From Janibacter limosus NBRC 16128 (lineage in GTDB: Bacteria; Actinomycetota; Actinomycetes; Actinomycetales; Dermatophilaceae): a stretch of 64,000 nt of DNA. A program made the translations under genes and the position numbers. The notes below the pieces were generated by a model. It was not told the origin of the DNA, did no database searches, and saw only the letters and a program-made list of their open reading frames with translations. Shown one piece after another: positions 59,424 through 64,000 of the stretch; position 1 is the first letter of the stretch, and the number at the start of each line of letters is the position of its first letter. The stretch covers positions 46,633 to 110,632 of the forward strand of contig NZ_BCSS01000007.1 of the NCBI RefSeq assembly GCF_001570985.1, given 5' to 3'.

Positions 59424-60895
59424 CGTCACCTACTGACGGGCAGCCGATGCGCCTGCGATGTGGCCGCTGCGGTTCGAGCGCGAGCCACCAGATCGTCATG
59501 GGGATGCCGCCCCTCGAGCTCGCCGAGCAGGTCGCCGCCACCCCGTGGCAGCGGCTCGGTGGTTGCCTCATCGTGCCGGGCACGTGGACGGCCGAGTGCC
59601 TCACGTGCGGGCAGCGCGAGACGGTCGACGGGGGACCCGCGGACTTCACCGCCACGCCGGCGCCAGACAGGACCGTCGCACGAGCCATCACCGGCTACGC
59701 AGCACGCTGCCGCGAGCAGCTCGACCAGACGACGACCTCCGTCGTCTCCCACGCTGGGCTGTGGCTGTTCCTTGCCTCCGCCGCCGAGCACTCCACGGGA
59801 GAGGGCCGGGCCACGCTCGAGGAGATCCTCGGGATGCCTCTGGAGGAGGCAGGCGCCGCGGCGAGGCGCCTGCTCGCCGCGCCGCACTCGACCCTCGCGG
59901 CGGCCGCCGGGGCGTGGGCCGCCGCAGATGCGGTGACGCCCGTCGGGGTGGAGCGGCCGATCCCCGACCAGGCCTCGCTCGACGCGTGGGCGGCGGAGCG
60001 CACGCGGGGACTCATCGATCGCTTCCCGCTCGAGGTCACCGAGCTGACCCGGATCGTGCTGACCACCGCGCTCGTCCTCGAACCGATGTGGACCGAGCCA
60101 CTGGTGGCCGATGGCGCGTGGCTCAGGCTCACAGGTGGACTGCAGACCATCGTCGAGACGCAGGCCGCCGGCCCCGTCATCGTGGCCAAGCCGCACTCCG
60201 AGGACGGCATCGACGTCGTCAGCGTTCGCGCCCATCCGCGGACCAAGCCCGCGCAGGTGTGGCAGGCCGTCGACGAGGTCGTGGCCCTGCTCGACGACGG
60301 GGGGCTGTGGCATGCCGAGCGGCCGGGAGATCTGCAGGCCAGCGGGTTTGGCTGGCGAGTCCGGACTGCGAGGGTGCAGATGACCGAGGACGAGCGGTCG
60401 GGCCTGCCGACCGACGCCATGGGGCGACCGCAGCAGTGGCGCAGCCGCGTGCCCGCTTGGGCGGCCCAGGAGACGCTCGACCTGACGGGCGCACCCGGGG
60501 TGGCCGGCGTGGCCGCGGCGATCCTGCCGGAGGAGCCGGACGCCGTGACGAGGTGCGTGCAGACGGTGCGCGCCGAGTACGACGCCGACGGGTTCCGCGT
60601 TGCCGCGCTCACTGCGTTGGACATGGTGGGGTCGATGCCTCCGCAGCTCAGCCGGGTCGAGGTGGAGCGGGTGGAGCTCGACTTCCGCGCCCCGCACGCC
60701 GTCGTCGCCGTCGCGCGCGGTGGAGCGTGGGAGGGCGTGCCGCTCGTCAGCGCCTGGGTTGGGGGCGCCAATCACGGCGACTCCGACTGGGAAGCGCTCG
60801 AGCTGCTTGCTGACACAGACCCCCAGGAGGCGGCCGGGCTGCGGGGGTACAAGGAGCAGCAGATGAGAAGCCGGGGCGAGCTGCCAAGCGTCTGA
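59420..60895 (+). CDS. Serpin-like protein with N-terminal zinc ribbon
   Basis: This 491-residue protein has a CxxC...CxxC zinc ribbon (Cys14/17 and Cys60/63), then a region resembling serpins. VVSHAGLWLFLASAAEHSTGEGRATLEEILGM matches the helix A-D opening. TELTRIVLTTALVLEPMWTEPL matches the LVNAIYFKGxWxxPF core strand. RAEYDADGFRVAALTALDMV sits where the reactive-centre hinge (EEGTEAAAxT) lies, followed by HAVVAVARGGAWEGVPLVSAWV (PFxFxI...LFxGxV). The hinge keeps Gly and Ala-Ala-x-Thr but has bulky Phe/Arg at P14/P13, so inhibitory power is uncertain. Serpins trap serine and cysteine proteases. A truncated paralogue lies at 55293-55545. Confidence 0.6.
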   Translation: MTSPTDGQPMRLRCGRCGSSASHQIVMGMPPLELAEQVAATPWQRLGGCLIVPGTWTAECLTCGQRETVDGGPADFTATPAPDRTVARAITGYAARCREQLDQTTTSVVSHAGLWLFLASAAEHSTGEGRATLEEILGMPLEEAGAAARRLLAAPHSTLAAAAGAWAAADAVTPVGVERPIPDQASLDAWAAERTRGLIDRFPLEVTELTRIVLTTALVLEPMWTEPLVADGAWLRLTGGLQTIVETQAAGPVIVAKPHSEDGIDVVSVRAHPRTKPAQVWQAVDEVVALLDDGGLWHAERPGDLQASGFGWRVRTARVQMTEDERSGLPTDAMGRPQQWRSRVPAWAAQETLDLTGAPGVAGVAAAILPEEPDAVTRCVQTVRAEYDADGFRVAALTALDMVGSMPPQLSRVEVERVELDFRAPHAVVAVARGGAWEGVPLVSAWVGGANHGDSDWEALELLADTDPQEAAGLRGYKEQQMRSRGELPSV

Positions 60896-61092
60896 CCGTA
60901 ACCAGTTGGCGAGGAGTGGAGCGGTAGCGCACCCCGACGGCGTTTTGTCCTTAGTTGTGAGCCCACAGTCGACGACCGCCAAAGTGGTGTGAAATGTCGT
61001 CTTGGTCTGGTCCGAGACGTCGTGGTCACGACGTGAATCACCGGGGGTTTTCGGGTTTCTTCGTGGCCCTGGATCGGGGTAAAATAATCCTA

Positions 61093-61117
61093 GAAGCCAA
61101 GCGGAGAAAATGGCTTC
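61093..61117 (+). promoter_or_regulatory. Short hairpin in the AT-richer gap before the next gene
   Basis: GAAGCCA (61093-61099) pairs with TGGCTTC (61111-61117), loop AGCGGAGAAAA. A TAAAAT box lies at 61080-61085. The gap 60896-61144 shows no gene; the hairpin lies in the leader of the following gene, ahead of its GAAAGG ribosome site. Confidence 0.4.
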
Positions 61118-61144
61118 ACCACCCATCTTTTTGAAAGGCTCTTG

Positions 61145-61882
61145 ATGAGTTCTATTTGGTTTGTCGATTTCAACCTCGATGAGGGATTCCACGTCACCAA
61201 GGAGGACGCTCTCCGCCGTGCCGCCGAGCTGGAGTCCCTGGCAGGGGAGGTGCGGAGCCGGCCCGCCTCGATCGTCGAGGTCGAGGACGTGAAGTACGAG
61301 ATCCATCGGGATGGGAGTGTCCCGGACAGCGTGTGGCTCGTGCTCGAGGACGGCAGCATCGTCGACGACTGTGGCTACAGCGTGACGCGCGCCAGCGCGC
61401 GCGGCGACCTCGAGGACCGGGACACCGCGGGCTTCGAGGCTTGGGAGTGCTCCGACGAGCGGGAGCAGGGCATGCGCCTGGCGGACTATCTGCAAAACGT
61501 ATGGGGGACATGCGAGATGGTGCGAGTCCGGCGTCACGACACCACGGGGGAGCAGGGTCAGCCCAGCGTCGCGGCCGTCCGGGCGAAGGACCTCATCCGG
61601 CACGACACCGACTTGCCTGAACCGATGACGAGCGTCCGAGGTGACCTGACGACCTACACGTGGGCGCCTAGTGATGACACCGTCGTCGAGGTCCGCGTCA
61701 ACGGTGGGGCCTGGGACTCGCTGGTCGTGCACAAGCCGAACGCCCGGCCCATGGTGTGGACTCAGTCAGAGGAGATCATCCACAGCGCCCGGTGGGCGAT
61801 GGGTGTCCAGGAGCGAGTCGACCTGCGCCTCTACGCGGGTCCCGAATCGGACTTCCTTCTAAACCTCGATCAAGACCTCTGA
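61145..61882 (+). CDS. Acidic protein of unknown function
   Basis: This 245-residue protein starts MSSIWFVDFNLDEGFHVTKE (ATG 61145; TTG 61142 is an alternative). It has many Glu/Asp and no membrane segment. Two halves look like alpha/beta modules (EDALRRAAELESLAGEVRSR; DTVVEVRVNGGAWDSLVVHK). No family recognised. Its promoter region is AT-rich relative to its surroundings, which with the neighbouring gaps suggests acquired DNA. Confidence 0.7.
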   Translation: MSSIWFVDFNLDEGFHVTKEDALRRAAELESLAGEVRSRPASIVEVEDVKYEIHRDGSVPDSVWLVLEDGSIVDDCGYSVTRASARGDLEDRDTAGFEAWECSDEREQGMRLADYLQNVWGTCEMVRVRRHDTTGEQGQPSVAAVRAKDLIRHDTDLPEPMTSVRGDLTTYTWAPSDDTVVEVRVNGGAWDSLVVHKPNARPMVWTQSEEIIHSARWAMGVQERVDLRLYAGPESDFLLNLDQDL

Positions 61883-61979
61883 ACGACGCCACGACGGCGA
61901 TGGTGCAAGTGCCATTTGCATGATTTGAATTCCTTTCAGATATGCATGTTTTCTACCATTCGAAAAGGCAGGGATTGTT

Positions 61980-62558
61980 TTGCAGAATTCAGAAAGTCTT
62001 GGTCAGGGCGTCCAAGGAATCGACGCTGACTTCGTCAAGTTGATCGTGCGGTTCACCGACGAAGGGCCGGTGGGCTCGGAATCCCTGTGGGCCAAGCCCG
62101 CCGGAGAGGGCGCGGACACCTTCGTCCTGCACAACGTCTCGATGTTCTGTGCTCTCGCTCCGGACGACGTCGTGCGAGTGACTCGCGGCGGCGACTCGCG
62201 GTTGCAGATCACCGAGGTGGTGTCGGTGGCCAACCGCTGTGTCGCGGGCCTTGACCTGAGCGGTGTTGGCGGGCGGTCGTTGCGCAAGCCTCAGCAGGTG
62301 GCTCCATCGCGCGAGGTGTTGGACCACGCCAGCGTGGCCTTCGCCCGTCGACTGGAGGCGCGCGGTGCGCACGTCGAAGGGCCAGCCGGAAGCCTCACCA
62401 CGTCGTGGCCCCTCAACATGTCCGCGTCGCAGGTCCGCAAGCGCATCGCCGAGGCGATGCGAGGACACGAGGACTGGATGGTGGCGGGTGTCTGGTCACC
62501 AGACGAGCGCGCCGACGGGTTCGCCGACTTCATCGACTTCGGTCCCCGTCAGGGCTGA
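61980..62558 (+). CDS. DUF4265-like protein
   Basis: This 192-residue protein starts with TTG 61980 after AAGGCAGGGA. VKLIVRFTDEGPVGSESLWAKPAGEGADTFVLHNVSMFCALAPDDVVRV matches the DUF4265 pattern (ExLWA, N-x-P/S-F, DxV). The domain is common in Gram-negative and actinobacterial genomes near polymorphic toxin or conflict genes, with unknown role. The second half (REVLDHASVAFARRLEARGAHVEG; QVRKRIAEAMRGHEDWMVAG) is helical. Confidence 0.7.
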   Translation: MQNSESLGQGVQGIDADFVKLIVRFTDEGPVGSESLWAKPAGEGADTFVLHNVSMFCALAPDDVVRVTRGGDSRLQITEVVSVANRCVAGLDLSGVGGRSLRKPQQVAPSREVLDHASVAFARRLEARGAHVEGPAGSLTTSWPLNMSASQVRKRIAEAMRGHEDWMVAGVWSPDERADGFADFIDFGPRQG

Positions 62559-62639
62559 TCGGGCGCGAAGCACGGCCAGCCGCCCTCGCGAGGTGTGTCC
62601 GGCGGGCAGGTCTGGGGCCGGCTCGCGCCCAGCCCGCCA

Positions 62640-63285
62640 CCACGTGTGCCATGTTGGTCAGGTGGACCTCCTGCCGATGTTTCCTCTAGGGGCGGCCCTG
62701 CTCCCCGGGAGCCCGCTGCTCCTGCAGGTCTTCGAGCCCCGGTACCTGGCGATGATGCGGGACGTCGTGGGCGGCGACAGGCAGTTTGGGGTGGTCCTCA
62801 TCGAGCGGGGCGTCGAGGTCGGCGGGGGAGACCAGCGCTTCTCGATCGGCACCGTCGCCACCATCGACCAGCTGCGCCCGATGCCGGGCGGCCGGGTGGG
62901 CCTGCTGGCACGCGGCGGCGACCGATTCGAGGTCGTCCAGTGGCTCCCCGACGACCCCTATCCGCGGGCCGAGGTGCGCCTCGTGCCCACCTTGGAGTGG
63001 AGCAGCGAGGATGCCTCGCGTCTGACAGAGGCTGAGCACCTCGTCCGGCGGGCCCTGGCGGTGATGAGCGAGTACCACGAGCACCTCTGGCCGTCCGACG
63101 TCGAGCTGTCCGACGACCCCGTCAGCCGCAGCTGGCAGCTGGCGGGGATCGCCCCTCTCGGCACCCTGGACCATCAGACGCTCCTGCGCTCGGCCACCGT
63201 CGACGAGCTGCTCGAGAGCACCGCGCGGTTGACCACCGAGGCGCTGGACCTGCTGCCGATGCAGTTCCCCGACGACCCGGTGTGA
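62640..63285 (+). repeat. Right copy of ~640-bp direct repeat (Lon-domain gene)
   Basis: Counterpart of 36340-36984 in the same orientation, with similarity beginning in the identical CACGTGTGCCATGTTGGTC before the start codon. Together the copies could recombine and delete or duplicate the 26 kb between them. Confidence 0.8.
62662..63285 (+). CDS. Lon substrate-binding-domain protein, intact copy
   Basis: This 207-residue protein starts at GTG 62662 (VDLLPMFPLGAALLPGSPLLLQVFEPRYLAMMRDV). It is a stand-alone LonN domain (PUA-like beta domain plus helical bundle), without the AAA+ and protease parts of Lon. Conserved stretches are FGVVLIERGVEVGGGDQRFSIGTVA and DRFEVVQWLPDDPYPRAEV. The role is not known; binding of unfolded or acyl substrates is assumed. 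It is the reference for detecting the frameshift in copy 1. Confidence 0.92.
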   Translation: MDLLPMFPLGAALLPGSPLLLQVFEPRYLAMMRDVVGGDRQFGVVLIERGVEVGGGDQRFSIGTVATIDQLRPMPGGRVGLLARGGDRFEVVQWLPDDPYPRAEVRLVPTLEWSSEDASRLTEAEHLVRRALAVMSEYHEHLWPSDVELSDDPVSRSWQLAGIAPLGTLDHQTLLRSATVDELLESTARLTTEALDLLPMQFPDDPV

Positions 63286-63361
63286 GGCCGCATCCCAGGG
63301 CGGCCCTTCGAGACGGTTGCTGCGCAACCTCCTCAGGGAGCGTTGGGGGCATCATGAGCCC

Positions 63362-64000
63362 ATGACGACGTCACCGGACACTCCCTTCGCCCGCGTGGAC
63401 CGAGCCAAGGTCGAGCGCAACATCGCCCGCCTGCGGGCTCACCTCGACGCCCTCGGCGTGACCTGGCGCCCGCACGTCAAGACGAGCAAGGCGCTCGAGC
63501 CTACGGCGATGATCTTCGACGGCGGGACCGGACCGATCACCGTCTCGACGCTGGCCGAGGCAGAGTTCTTCGCCGACGCGGGCTACACCGACATCCTCTA
63601 CGCCGTCGGCATCGCGCCCACCAAGCTCGAGCGGGTCGCGCGGCTGCGCCGGCGCGGCATCGACCTGACGATCCTGCTCGACACCGTGGCGCAGGCCCAG
63701 GCGGTCGCAGACTTCGCCACCGAGCACGAGGAGTCACTGCCGGTGCTCATCGAGATCGACACCGACGGGCACCGAGCCGGGGTCCTCCCCGACGCCCCGC
63801 AGCTCCTCGAGATCGCGCGCGTCCTCGCCGACGGCGGGGCGCAGGTGCGTGGGGTCATGGCGCACGCGGGAGGGTCCTATCACGCGACCACCCCGCACGC
63901 TCAGCGCGCGGCCGCCGAGCAGGAACGCCGCGCCACCGTCGACGCCGCCGAGCGGCTGAGGGCCGCCGGCCACGCCGCCCCCGTCGTGAGCGTCGGCTCG
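63362..64000 (+). CDS. D-threonine aldolase / D-serine dehydratase-like PLP enzyme, N-terminal part
   Basis: The first 213 codons are present; the gene runs off the right edge. It is a fold-type III (alanine-racemase-like) PLP enzyme: MTTSPDTPFARVDRAKVERNIARLRAH, then the PLP-Lys motif WRPHVKTSKALE, ITVSTLAEAEFFADAGYTDILYAV and the HAGGSYHA phosphate/metal region. Such enzymes split D-3-hydroxy-amino acids or deaminate D-serine with PLP and a divalent metal. The metal-binding C-terminal domain that would tell the two apart lies outside the window. Confidence 0.9.
   Translation, partial: MTTSPDTPFARVDRAKVERNIARLRAHLDALGVTWRPHVKTSKALEPTAMIFDGGTGPITVSTLAEAEFFADAGYTDILYAVGIAPTKLERVARLRRRGIDLTILLDTVAQAQAVADFATEHEESLPVLIEIDTDGHRAGVLPDAPQLLEIARVLADGGAQVRGVMAHAGGSYHATTPHAQRAAAEQERRATVDAAERLRAAGHAAPVVSVGS

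Noticed and set aside
36340..63285. Prophage or integrative conjugative element
   Set aside because: No integrase, terminase, capsid, relaxase or tRNA attachment site was seen; the bracketing repeats are a protein gene.

Overview
The window is about 70% GC with short intergenic gaps, frequent GTG starts, many ATGA/GTGA stop-start overlaps and TTGACN/TAGNNT promoters. Together with a LitR-type B12 regulator, Nramp, PaoABC and VapBC genes this points to a high-GC Gram-positive actinomycete. Gene content resembles the Intrasporangiaceae (Janibacter/Knoellia-like), but that placement is inference. No rRNA, tRNA, CRISPR array, integrase, transposase or phage structural gene was seen.

Left part (1-36 kb, chromosomal accessory metabolism). 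After the tail of a P-type metal ATPase and a vapBC pair comes a minus-strand operon for homogentisate catabolism. In order of transcription it holds a self-sufficient class VII cytochrome P450, a GntP-type permease, homogentisate dioxygenase, an unknown TIM-barrel-like protein and fumarylacetoacetase. An IclR regulator lies upstream, and two tandem palindromes sit just downstream of the -10 box. A frameshifted deacetylase lipoprotein follows. Next is a light/B12-sensing LitR (CarH-like) regulator whose divergent promoter carries pairs of 11-bp-spaced repeats. It faces a tightly coupled operon (12.5-20.1 kb): FAD oxidoreductase, DUF1365, cyclopropane-fatty-acid-synthase-like methyltransferase, SDR, DNA photolyase, CPBP protease and an SDR-TspO fusion. 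This looks like a membrane and DNA photoprotection regulon. Further on are an M20 hydrolase with a structured leader, an OYE-type reductase, secreted proteins, a GntR/DUF1989/Nramp-like transport unit, a ScoMcrA-head protein, and a PaoABC aldehyde oxidase operon with a DapA-like aldolase bracketed by duplicated DUF2945 genes.

Right part (36-63 kb, island-like). Two diverged copies of a Lon substrate-binding-domain gene bracket about 26 kb. Copy 1 is frameshifted and copy 2 is intact. Inside are gene debris (monooxygenase, LacI and possible GntR fragments) and a DUF262/GmrSD-like nuclease with an unknown partner. Then come a coiled-coil protein with a degenerate nuclease-like core facing a catalytically empty methyltransferase-like protein, and a complete type I restriction-modification operon (hsdM, hsdS, hsdR). 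A Gabija system (gajA, gajB) follows, then an ECF41-like sigma factor with a DoxX neighbour. The last stretch encodes a caspase-like DUF6642 protein, a TY-Chap-like protein, a 59-residue coupled protein and a serpin-like protein, then two small unknowns. The window ends inside a PLP-dependent D-amino-acid aldolase/dehydratase gene.

The most interesting candidates are the caspase-like/serpin-like neighbourhood, the P450-fed homogentisate operon with its unknown protein in the isomerase position, the pseudo-methyltransferase attached to the type I system, and the Nramp-fold transporter that lacks the metal-binding motif.
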